Positions 26,387 through 33,575 of a stretch of DNA of 64,000 nt are shown here, piece by piece (positions within the stretch are counted from its first letter, which is position 1; each line of letters begins with the position of its first letter). The DNA is from Roseateles aquatilis. Its GTDB lineage: Bacteria > Pseudomonadota > Gammaproteobacteria > Burkholderiales > Burkholderiaceae_C. Location of the stretch: contig NZ_NIOF01000016.1 in the NCBI RefSeq assembly GCF_002205645.1, positions 1 to 64,000 of the forward strand, given 5' to 3'. Made by a program: the position numbers and the translations under genes. The notes under the pieces are model-generated. The model did not search any database and was not told where the DNA came from. It was given only the letters and a program-made list of their open reading frames with translations.

Positions 26387-26741
26387 GCTTGGCGATGGCC
26401 TTCAAAAGCTGGACGACCTGGTCGGGCGTCGCATTCTCGATGTGCACCCCGCCGTCGCTCTCCACGCGCACGGACTGCACCAGCTTGCGCGCGTGCAGCT
26501 CCCTGAACCGGGTGTCCACGAAGTCGATCAGCTTGCGCAGCAGCGGACTCGCGGAGGCCAGCGTGACGGCCCACACGATCATGTCGCTGACGCCCTCGAT
26601 CTCCCGGGTGCGGACCTCCTCGTGCGGCAATCCGGTCAGATCGTCCGACAGCGATTCGCTCTCTCGCTCGGACGTGGTCCAGACCAGGCTGAACGCCGTT
26701 GGCGCCTGCGCGGCGTCGGTAATCATGTCGTCGATGGGCAT
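26370..26741 (-). CDS. Small hypothetical protein, EACC1-like layout, coupled to the metallopeptidase
   Basis: The 123-aa protein starts MPIDDMITDAAQAP, has an N-terminal FSLVWTTSERESESLSDDL strand-helix, a central helical, mildly hydrophobic MIVWAVTLASASPLLRKLIDF segment, and a C-terminal VRVESDGGVHIENATPDQVVQLLKAI strand-helix. That order resembles the EACC1 effector-associated components that sit beside peptidase effectors in predicted bacterial conflict systems; the similarity is judged by eye. A GGGAG ribosome site precedes the ATG at 26741, which rules out the longer frame from 27110. It overlaps the metallopeptidase start by 17 bases. Confidence 0.6.
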   Translation of the reverse strand: MPIDDMITDAAQAPTAFSLVWTTSERESESLSDDLTGLPHEEVRTREIEGVSDMIVWAVTLASASPLLRKLIDFVDTRFRELHARKLVQSVRVESDGGVHIENATPDQVVQLLKAIAKHAQHD

Positions 26742-27285
26742 TCGGCACGATCTCCCAGGTGTTGTCGCGATCAACGAAACGACGGGGCGTCGATGACCAG
26801 CAGTCAGGGGACATCCGTCACCCCGCTCGGAGCGCATGATTGCATGCCCATGCCGGACCGACAACGCATCCGGCGTGACATCGCGACCGCATCCGCGGGG
26901 ATCGTCCGTCGCCTTGATGACGACGGTCACGGGCGTCGTGGATCCTGGATCGGGTCCCCGTCCACCCTGTCGGCGCAAGCGCGCCGATCGATCGAAAAAA
27001 TCAGCGACAGGAATGCCCTGAGCCTCGCGCCACCTCAGGACCAAAGACATCAGCCAGGCGCTGACCCGACGCTTCCGGATTGCTGACTGCACCCCTGCTT
27101 TCCTGCCCATTTCCCGCAGCGCGGAATCCCCGACTCACCACGGAAAATCGCCACGAAACCCGACACGGTGTCTCGATGGCCCTCCTGCAAGCTCTTACAA
27201 GTTGACGTCGCGACGCGCGGCTCACTACGCTGCGCATCCGCCATCAAGAGCGGGTAGCCGGCGCATCGCCGACAGGGGGTCCCAC
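26742..27285. other. Upstream region of the eCIS regulator
   Basis: About 540 bases without a convincing gene separate the divergent EACC1-like gene from the eCIS regulator. It contains the putative promoter at 27202-27231 and one GTCGCGAC palindrome at 27207-27214. Nothing else was recognised. Confidence 0.5.
27202..27231 (+). promoter_or_regulatory. Putative sigma-70 promoter of the eCIS regulator with an embedded palindrome
   Basis: TTGACG (27202-27207) and TACGCT (27226-27231) are separated by 18 bases and lie 54 bases before the regulator ATG, in a locally less GC-rich patch. The palindrome GTCGCGAC at 27207-27214 overlaps the end of the -35 element, a position suited to repression. Confidence 0.5.
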
Positions 27286-28203
27286 ATGCAAGTCGCGACA
27301 TTCCAAGAGTCCGCGCCGGAACGCCGCGCCGACGCATCGATCCTGCCTGTCATGGCGCTGTCGGGCCGTCCCGGCGGCGCCCGTCACGGCCGCCAGCAGC
27401 AACAGGACGAGCTGGCCCAGTTGCTGGCGCAGGCCCTGCGTCAGCTGGACCAGGTGCCGCAGCCCTGCCAGGACACCCGGCAATCGCGCCTCCTGATCGC
27501 GCAGGCGCTCGCCGCCACCCGCGGGCCCGAGCGCCCGGCCGCGGGCCCCGTCATCCGTGTCATCGTCGCGGACGACCACGTGCTGGTGCGCGAGGGCCTG
27601 GTCGCGCTGCTGGAGCGCGAGATCGACCTGGAAGTCGTCGCGCAGGCCCGCGACGGGCTGGAGCTGTTCCGGCTCGCCCGCGACCACCAGCCCGACCTGC
27701 TGCTGATCGACATGGCCATGCCGGTGATGAACGGCCTGGAGGCGCTGCGCCGCATCCGCGCCGAGGCCCTGCCCTGCAAGGCGATCTGCCTGGCCGTGGA
27801 GGCGCTGCCCAGGCAGGTGGTGTCGGCGCTGGACGCCGGCGCGCAAGGCTATGTATTGAAGGAGAACTCCTTCGACGAGCTGGTGCGCGGCGTGCGCCGC
27901 GTCATGCAGGACCAGATCTTCCTCAGCGGCGAGCTGCTGCAAGGCACCCTCGCCGGCATGCGCCAGGACCCGCGCGAGCTGCCGCTGGCCCAGCTCACCG
28001 CGCGCGAGCGCGAGATGGTGCAGCTCTTCTCCGAGGGCTACAGCGCGCAGCAGATCGCCGACCAGTTGCACGTCAGCGCCAAGACCGTGGCCACGCACCG
28101 CGAGCACGTCTACGCCAAGCTGCGCATTCAGAGCATCGCCGAGTTGACGCGCTTCGCGCTGCGCGAGGGGCTGTCCACCATGGACGCGCGCCCGCCCCGC
28201 TGA
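27286..28203 (+). CDS. NarL/FixJ-type response regulator, first gene of the eCIS locus
   Basis: The 305-aa protein has an N-terminal extension of about 88 residues (Gln- and Arg-rich, no known domain), a receiver domain starting IRVIVADDHVLVREG with the phosphoacceptor Asp142 in LLLIDMAMPVMNG, and a C-terminal LuxR-type helix-turn-helix (LTAREREMVQLFSEGYSAQQ to KTVATHREHVYAKL). It should bind DNA, probably as a dimer, under control of phosphorylation, but no histidine kinase gene is close, so it is an orphan. The ATG at 27286 is preceded by AGGGGG. It stands alone upstream of the structural operon and is the natural candidate for its regulator. Confidence 0.85.
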   Translation: MQVATFQESAPERRADASILPVMALSGRPGGARHGRQQQQDELAQLLAQALRQLDQVPQPCQDTRQSRLLIAQALAATRGPERPAAGPVIRVIVADDHVLVREGLVALLEREIDLEVVAQARDGLELFRLARDHQPDLLLIDMAMPVMNGLEALRRIRAEALPCKAICLAVEALPRQVVSALDAGAQGYVLKENSFDELVRGVRRVMQDQIFLSGELLQGTLAGMRQDPRELPLAQLTAREREMVQLFSEGYSAQQIADQLHVSAKTVATHREHVYAKLRIQSIAELTRFALREGLSTMDARPPR

Positions 28204-28251
28204 GCAAGCCCGGCCTCGTCGCCGGCCCCATCCCATCCCATGGATCCTGCC

Positions 28252-28277
28252 GTCGCGACATTCCGTCGCGACGCGCC
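28252..28277 (+). repeat. Tandem GTCGCGAC palindromes upstream of the eCIS structural operon
   Basis: GTCGCGACATTCC (28252-28264) is followed directly by GTCGCGACGCGCC (28265-28277); a near copy, ATCGCGAC, is at 28306-28313. The same 13-mer GTCGCGACATTCC is found at 27292-27304 just after the regulator ATG. They may be binding sites of the neighbouring regulator. Confidence 0.5.
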
Positions 28278-28486
28278 ATCGTGCGTCGCCTCGCCGCGCG
28301 ATCACATCGCGACAGCGCGTCGTTGCGCCGCGTCTCGGCGCATTCCACCGCGCCGCCGCGCCTGCCGTACCCTTCGAATCAGCACTTCCGCCACGCCGAT
28401 TCAGCAACCGTCCGATGCCCCGCGAAGGTCCGCCACCTTACCGTTGCGCCACTTTCCGAAACCGGGATTCCGGCCACAGGCACCGC

Positions 28487-29056
28487 ATGATCGACGTCGC
28501 ACTCCAGCTGCTTGCTCGACAGCTCAACCAGCACCTGCGCCAGCGCCTCGGCGCGGACGAGGACATGGTCGTGCTGAGCAACCTGCTCGAGCAGAGCGGC
28601 GGCCCGGTGCCGCTGGCGCAGCACAAGCTGGTGCTGTTCCTGGCCGGCATCGAGCGCGACACGCTCGCGCACCGCGCCGCCCAGCCCGCCGGGCTGCAGC
28701 AGCGCCTGCAGACGCCGGAGCCGGTCTACCTCAACCTGCTCATGATGTGCGCCGCCAACTTCAGCGGCACCAACTACTCGGAGGCGCTGAAGTGCCTGTC
28801 CGGCGCGATCGCCTTCTTCCAGGCGCGTCCGGTGCTGGACCACCAGAACTGCCCCGACATGGACGGCACGCTGGACCGCCTGACGCTCAACATCGAGAAC
28901 TTGAGCAGCGCCGAGATGCACAGCCTCTGGGCCATCCACAGCGGGCGCTACCTGCCGTCGGTGCTGTACCGCGTGCGCCTGGTCAGCCTCGACGGCCAGT
29001 GGGCGCGCGGCCGCGACATCGTCATCGGCCAGACCGACGTGCGGGGCCTGTCATGA
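28487..29056 (+). CDS. DUF4255 protein, Pvc16/Afp16-like cap or terminator
   Basis: The 189-aa protein starts MIDVALQLLARQLNQHL and contains VVLSNLLEQSG, YLNLLMMCAANFSGTNYSEALKCLSGAIAFFQ and ERDTLAHR-like blocks, the pattern of the DUF4255 family. In PVC/Afp particles the DUF4255 protein (Pvc16/Afp16) caps the tube and sheath at the distal end and ends their polymerisation. Here it is the first structural gene rather than the last. It overlaps the next gene by four bases (ATGA), so translation is probably coupled. Confidence 0.88.
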   Translation: MIDVALQLLARQLNQHLRQRLGADEDMVVLSNLLEQSGGPVPLAQHKLVLFLAGIERDTLAHRAAQPAGLQQRLQTPEPVYLNLLMMCAANFSGTNYSEALKCLSGAIAFFQARPVLDHQNCPDMDGTLDRLTLNIENLSSAEMHSLWAIHSGRYLPSVLYRVRLVSLDGQWARGRDIVIGQTDVRGLS

Positions 29057-29853
29057 GGGACGCCGCCCACCTCGTGCCCGACTTCCCGCCGACCGACGCG
29101 GCCGGCCGATCGACGCCGCCGGCCCCGTCGCCGCCACGCGCGCCCTCGCCGCTGCGTTACCGCGAGCTGATGCGGCTGAGCATCGCGCACGAATACTTCG
29201 ACGACGGTCCCGCCCGCGGCCTGACCCTGGAGCCCGAGCCCGACTGTGCCGCCTGGCTGCGCCGGCACGCGCTGATCGTCCGCCAGGACCAGGGCGCGCT
29301 GCTGCTGGCCGCCGCCGAATCGCAGCTGCCTGCGCTGTGGCAGGACCTGCGCGCCGCCGCGGCCCGGGGTCAGGTGTTGCTGGCCTGGCGGCTGCGCTCG
29401 CGCGATCCGGACTTCGACCGCTACACCGAGCGTCGCGCGCCGCGCCGCGTGCAGCCGGACCCGGGTAGCGCCGCCGATCTGCCGGACTGGCTGGCCGCGC
29501 TGCCGCTGCGCCCGACGCTGCGCCTGCGCGCCCGCCTCAGCACCTGGAAGTACCTGCTGGTCGGCGACTGGCCCAGCGGCCCGCTGACGCTGAGCGAGCG
29601 CGCCGGCCGCGCCGAGTTCCGCCGCGACGAGCCCGAGCGGCTCGACGACGGCCGGCTCGCGCAGGTCTTCCGCTCCACGCGTCGCCTGCCGCTGCGCGAG
29701 CGCGGCAGCCTGCGCCTCGAATTGCAGGACCTGGGCGGCACCGCGCCGCGCCGCCTGCTCAACCCCGTTCCGTTGGCCGCGCCCGCCGGCCTGATTTGCG
29801 AGCAACGTGCAGGCCGACGTCGGCCCGTGCACGAAATCTTCCTCAACCGCTGA
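29053..29853 (+). CDS. Unknown eCIS-locus protein between DUF4255 and sheath
   Basis: The 266-aa protein starts at the ATG that overlaps the stop of the DUF4255 gene. It has a Pro-rich N-terminus (about residues 18-36), then RYRELMRLSIAHEYFDDGPARGLTLEP, a region rich in Arg and Leu, and a strand-rich C-terminal half (LSTWKYLLVGDWPSGPLTLSERAG ... VHEIFLNR). No signal peptide, membrane segment or known domain was seen. The position between cap and sheath suggests a structural or assembly role in the particle. An 11-base gap and an AAGGAG site separate it from the sheath gene. Confidence 0.75.
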   Translation: MRDAAHLVPDFPPTDAAGRSTPPAPSPPRAPSPLRYRELMRLSIAHEYFDDGPARGLTLEPEPDCAAWLRRHALIVRQDQGALLLAAAESQLPALWQDLRAAAARGQVLLAWRLRSRDPDFDRYTERRAPRRVQPDPGSAADLPDWLAALPLRPTLRLRARLSTWKYLLVGDWPSGPLTLSERAGRAEFRRDEPERLDDGRLAQVFRSTRRLPLRERGSLRLELQDLGGTAPRRLLNPVPLAAPAGLICEQRAGRRRPVHEIFLNR

Positions 29854-29864
29854 AGGAGCAAACC

Positions 29865-31526
29865 ATGGCCGTGATGAAAACGCCAGGGGTCTACATCGTC
29901 GAGAAGAATGCCTTCCCCAACTCGGTGGTGGAAGTCGCCACCGCCGTGCCGGCGTTCATCGGCCATACCGAGTTCGCCGACAACCGAAACGCCCCGCTGG
30001 AGATGACGCCCTGGCGCATCAGCTCCATGGCGGAGTACCACCAGTTCTTCGGCGGCCCGCCCAAGCCGCTGTTCAACATCGCCGAGGTGCCCGCCGCCGG
30101 GGCCGCTGGCGACGGCGGGGCCGCCGATGCCGCCCCGGCCGCCCCGCGCCGCCCCGACTTCAAGGCCGCGCCCGGCGTCGACCTGGATGCCAAGGGCTAC
30201 GTCATGACCCAGGTGCCCGGCAAGGACGGTGGCGACTTCGGGCTCTACCAAGCGCTGCGTCACTTCTATCAAAACGGCGGCGGGCCCTGCTACATCGTCT
30301 CCGTCGGCGACTACAAGAACGATTTCGACATCGACAAGTTCAAGGCCGGCATCGAGGCCCTGCTCAAGGAGCAGGAGCCCACCATGGTGCTGGTGCCCGA
30401 GGCCGTGCGCCTGGAAGAGGACGCCTGCATCGACCTGCAGCAGGCCATGCTGATGCACTGCGGCGACAAGACCCGCAGCCGCATCGCCATCCTGGACGTC
30501 TACAACGGCGACAAGGAACTCAACGACGGCATGCCGGTCGACAAGTTCCGCAACAAGCTGGGCATCAACTTCCTGGACTTCGCCGTCGCCTACTACCCCT
30601 GGCTCAACACCACGGTGGTGGGCGAGAAGGACCTGAGCTTCGAGAACATCAACCCCACCAGCATCGCGCTGCTCAAGACGCTGATGCGCGCCGAGCTGCG
30701 CCTGCCCGACGCGCTGCCCGCCGACGCGACCGAGCCGACGAAGGCGCTGTTCAACGCCATCAACGAGATCGACACCGACTTCAAGGCCGCCGTCCTCACC
30801 GAAGCCGCCGCCAAGACGCCTCCCCAGGTGCTCACGCCCGACCAGGTCAAGGCCGGCGTGGTGGCGCGCACGGCGCTGCTGAACAAGACGCTGGTCCGCG
30901 CCAGCTCGGTCTTCAACACCGTGATGGCGGAGGCCCGCCGCCGCCTCAACGTCATGCCGCCCGGCGCCGCGATGGCCGGCGTCTACACGATGGTGGACAA
31001 CACCCGCGGCGTCTGGAAGGCCCCGGCCAACGTCAGCCTGGCCGGCGTGGTGTCGCCCACGGTCAGCATCTCGGCCGAGCAGCAGGAGGACCTGAACGTC
31101 ACCGCGCAGGGCAAGTCGGTCAACGCCATCCGCAGCTTCATCGGCGAAGGCGTGCTGGTCTGGGGCGCGCGCACGCTGGACGGCAACAGCCTGGACTGGC
31201 GCTACCTCAACGTGCGCCGCACGATGATCATGCTGGAGCAGTCCTGCAAGCTGGCCGCCAAGGCCCTGGTCTTCGAGCCCAACACGGCCAACACCTGGGT
31301 CACGATGAAAAGCATGATCGGCAACTTCCTCACCAGCGTGTGGAAGCGCGGCGGCCTGATGGGCGCCGTGCCGGAGGACGCGTTCAGCGTGCACGTCGGC
31401 CTGGGCGAGACCATGACGCCCGACGACGTGCTCGAAGGCATCCTGCGCGTGACCGTGCTCGTGGCCATGGTGCGGCCGGCCGAGTTCATCGAGATCACCT
31501 TCCAGCAGCAGATGCCCAAGTCGTGA
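29865..31526 (+). CDS. Contractile sheath protein (Pvc2-4/Afp2-4-like)
   Basis: The 553-aa protein begins MAVMKTPGVYIVEKNAFPNSVVEVATAVPAF-type sequence, the usual sheath N-terminus, has GPCYIVSVGDY and ILDVYNGD in the middle, and ends with the C-terminal handshake region around RPAEFIEITFQQQ. Sheath subunits assemble around the tube and contract to drive it. An Ala/Gly/Pro-rich insertion of about 25 residues lies near residue 80. It is the only sheath gene in this locus, whereas PVC and Afp have three. AAGGAG seven bases before the ATG gives a strong ribosome site. Confidence 0.95.
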   Translation: MAVMKTPGVYIVEKNAFPNSVVEVATAVPAFIGHTEFADNRNAPLEMTPWRISSMAEYHQFFGGPPKPLFNIAEVPAAGAAGDGGAADAAPAAPRRPDFKAAPGVDLDAKGYVMTQVPGKDGGDFGLYQALRHFYQNGGGPCYIVSVGDYKNDFDIDKFKAGIEALLKEQEPTMVLVPEAVRLEEDACIDLQQAMLMHCGDKTRSRIAILDVYNGDKELNDGMPVDKFRNKLGINFLDFAVAYYPWLNTTVVGEKDLSFENINPTSIALLKTLMRAELRLPDALPADATEPTKALFNAINEIDTDFKAAVLTEAAAKTPPQVLTPDQVKAGVVARTALLNKTLVRASSVFNTVMAEARRRLNVMPPGAAMAGVYTMVDNTRGVWKAPANVSLAGVVSPTVSISAEQQEDLNVTAQGKSVNAIRSFIGEGVLVWGARTLDGNSLDWRYLNVRRTMIMLEQSCKLAAKALVFEPNTANTWVTMKSMIGNFLTSVWKRGGLMGAVPEDAFSVHVGLGETMTPDDVLEGILRVTVLVAMVRPAEFIEITFQQQMPKS

Positions 31527-31663
31527 CGCCCGCGCGAGGCGCGCCGCGGGGCGCCGCCTCGCGTCCCCCCGATCCATCGCGCGATCGCTGACCCGACCCC
31601 TCGCGCGCCCCATGGCGCCGCCGATCGCGCAACCCATCAAGCAACCGCAACGGAGCAACAGAA

Positions 31664-32122
31664 ATGGCTGATGACGGTTCCAAGCAATCCACCAATGTCT
31701 GGCCCCTGCCCAAGTTCTATTTCCAGGTGAAGTGGGACTCCGCCGTGCTGTCCTTCGAGGAAGTCTCGGGGCTGGACGTCGAGGCCCAGCCCATCGAGTA
31801 CCGCCACGGCGACAGCCCGGTGTTCTCGCCCATCAAGATGCCTGGCCTCAAGAAGTACGGCAACGTCACGATGAAGAAGGGCGTCTTCAAGTCGGACAAC
31901 AAGTTCTGGGACTGGTTCAACCAGATCAAGATGAACACGGTCAAGCGCATCCCCGTGACCATCAGCCTGCTGGACGAGGAAGGCAAGCCGACGATGGTGT
32001 GGACGCTGACCAATGCCTGGCCGACCAAGATCACCGGCACCGACCTCAAGGCCGAGGGCAACGAGGCCGCCGTCGAGACCATCGAGGTCGCGCACGAAGG
32101 CCTGACCATCGCCAACGGCTGA
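31664..32122 (+). CDS. Inner tube protein 1 (Pvc1/Afp1-like, gp19/Hcp fold)
   Basis: The 152-aa protein has the tube fold: WPLPKFYFQVKWDSAVLSFEEVSGLDVE at the N-terminus, EYRHGDSPVFSPIKMPGLKKYGNVTMKKG in the middle and TKITGTDLKAEGNEAAVETIEVAHEGLTI at the end, matching phage T4 gp19-type tube proteins. It should stack as hexameric rings to form the hollow tube that carries cargo. It is preceded by a 137-base gap after the sheath gene, the largest gap inside the structural part, so a separate promoter is possible. GGAG precedes the ATG. Confidence 0.95.
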   Translation: MADDGSKQSTNVWPLPKFYFQVKWDSAVLSFEEVSGLDVEAQPIEYRHGDSPVFSPIKMPGLKKYGNVTMKKGVFKSDNKFWDWFNQIKMNTVKRIPVTISLLDEEGKPTMVWTLTNAWPTKITGTDLKAEGNEAAVETIEVAHEGLTIANG

Positions 32123-32132
32123 GGCCCGCGCC

Positions 32133-32648
32133 GTGCCGCGCAACGCCACCGACTGGATGAAGGCGCCCGGCCTGGCGCAGGACCTGGACCTGCGGGTCGA
32201 GCTGCCCGTGGCCTTCGCCTTCAAGGTCGAGTTCTTCAACGTGCCCGGCCACGGCGGGCCGCTGCAGTGCTCGTTCCAGGAGGTCTCCGGCATGGAGCAG
32301 ACGCTGGAGACCGAGGAGGTGCCCGAGGGCGGCGAGAACCGCTACGTCCACCAGCTCCCCACCCGCGCCAAGGCCAAGCGGCTGACGCTGCGGCGCGGGC
32401 TGGTGGACCGCGGCTCGCCCTTCGTCGCCTGGTGCCGGCGCAGCCTGCAGGGCGGCATGGAAGTACCGCTGCAGCTGGTGGATGTGAAGGTTCAGCTGTT
32501 CGGGCAGCTCAACCAGCCGCTGCTGGTCTGGAGCTGCAACGGCGCCTTCCCGGTGCGCTGGAACATCGACAGCTTCGAATCGACCAAGAACGAGGCGGCG
32601 ATCGAGGAAATCGAGCTCGCCTACCGCAACTGCGTGAGTCCGTCATGA
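32133..32648 (+). CDS. Inner tube protein 2 (Pvc5/Afp5-like)
   Basis: The 171-aa protein is a second tube-fold subunit: VAFAFKVEFFNVPG, CSFQEVSGMEQTLETEEVPEGGENRYVHQLP, LTLRRGLVDRGSPFVAWC and IDSFESTKNEAAIEEIELAY. In PVC and Afp the fifth gene product forms the first tube ring on the baseplate. The likely start is GTG at 32133, ten bases after tube 1; an internal ATG eight codons later is possible. It overlaps the next gene by four bases. Confidence 0.93.
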   Translation: MPRNATDWMKAPGLAQDLDLRVELPVAFAFKVEFFNVPGHGGPLQCSFQEVSGMEQTLETEEVPEGGENRYVHQLPTRAKAKRLTLRRGLVDRGSPFVAWCRRSLQGGMEVPLQLVDVKVQLFGQLNQPLLVWSCNGAFPVRWNIDSFESTKNEAAIEEIELAYRNCVSPS

Positions 32649-32875
32649 CCCTGGAAGTCCGCCAACTGGTGCTGCGCGCCCACGTCCGCGACGACGACGA
32701 CAGCGAGGACGACGCCGCCGGCAGGCCCGGCGCCCGGCAGGCCGACGCCGCCTCGGGCGGTTGCGGCGGCGGCGGCGAGGACGGCTGCGAGGACAAGGAA
32801 GCGCTCAAGGACGAGATCCTGGCCGCCTGCCAGGTCTGGCTGCGCGAGCAGCTGCGCCACATCGACGAACGGTGA
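32645..32875 (+). CDS. DUF5908-like small protein (Pvc6/Afp6-like)
   Basis: The 76-aa protein begins MTLEVRQLVLRAHV, then has an acidic, Gly/Cys-rich stretch (DDDDSEDDAAG and GGCGGGGEDGCEDKE) and an amphipathic C-terminal helix with AACQVWLREQLRHIDE. The N-terminal MTxEhRxLVhRAxV pattern and position between tube 2 and the LysM-type protein match the small DUF5908 proteins of eCIS loci (Pvc6), whose role is not settled. It overlaps tube 2 by four bases and is seven bases from the next gene. Confidence 0.85.
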   Translation: MTLEVRQLVLRAHVRDDDDSEDDAAGRPGARQADAASGGCGGGGEDGCEDKEALKDEILAACQVWLREQLRHIDER

Positions 32876-32882
32876 GGCGCGC

Positions 32883-33557
32883 ATGGCCAAGCAACCCCTG
32901 ACCCTCACCGCGCTGCAGCTCAACAAGAACGGGCCGCCCACGCCGATCAAGGGCAAGACCTACCAGCTCATGATCAACCCGTCGGAGTTCTCGCATCAGC
33001 GCAGCATTTGCTACAACACCCGCAAGACGATGGGGCAGACCAGCAATCCCGCGCGCTTCGCGGCGATGAACCCGGACAGCATCGCCTTCAGCGTGATCTT
33101 CGACGGCACGGGCGTGATCCCGTCGCGGCCCGACCAGCCGTCCGACGTCACCGGCCAGATCGAGACGATGTGCGCTGTCGTCTACGACTACGAGAGCGAG
33201 GACCACGAGCCCCACCACCTGCGCGTGGCCTGGGGCACGCTCAGCTTCGACTGCCGGCTCAAGAGCTTCGACACGCAGTACACGCTGTTCAAGTCCAGCG
33301 GCGCGCCGCTGCGCGCCAAGGTGGACCTGGCGCTGACGGGCTTCGCCACCTACAGCCTGGCCAACTACAAGGCCAACCGCGCCTCGCCCGACCTCAGCCA
33401 CAGCGTGCTGGTGGTGGACGGGGACACGCTGCCGCTGCTGTGCCTGCGCATCTACGGCGACGCGCGCTACTACCCGGAGGTGGCCGCCTTCAACGGCCTG
33501 ACCGAGTTCCGCCGCCTGGCGCCCGGCAGCCGCCTGCACTTCCCGCCGCTGAGCTGA
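32883..33557 (+). CDS. LysM-type tube-spike adaptor (Pvc7/Afp7-like)
   Basis: The 224-aa protein contains YQLMINPSEFSHQRSICYN and SIAFSVIFDGTGVIP at the N-terminus, characteristic of the eCIS and phage gp53/LysM adaptor family, and a C-terminal LysM-like end with HSVLVVDGDTLPLLCLRIYGD and EFRRLAPGSRLHFPPL. Pvc7/Afp7 links the tube end to the VgrG-like spike. It lies between the Pvc6-like and the spike gene as in other eCIS clusters. Confidence 0.92.
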   Translation: MAKQPLTLTALQLNKNGPPTPIKGKTYQLMINPSEFSHQRSICYNTRKTMGQTSNPARFAAMNPDSIAFSVIFDGTGVIPSRPDQPSDVTGQIETMCAVVYDYESEDHEPHHLRVAWGTLSFDCRLKSFDTQYTLFKSSGAPLRAKVDLALTGFATYSLANYKANRASPDLSHSVLVVDGDTLPLLCLRIYGDARYYPEVAAFNGLTEFRRLAPGSRLHFPPLS

Positions 33558-33575
33558 ACGCCCGCCAGGCCCGCC

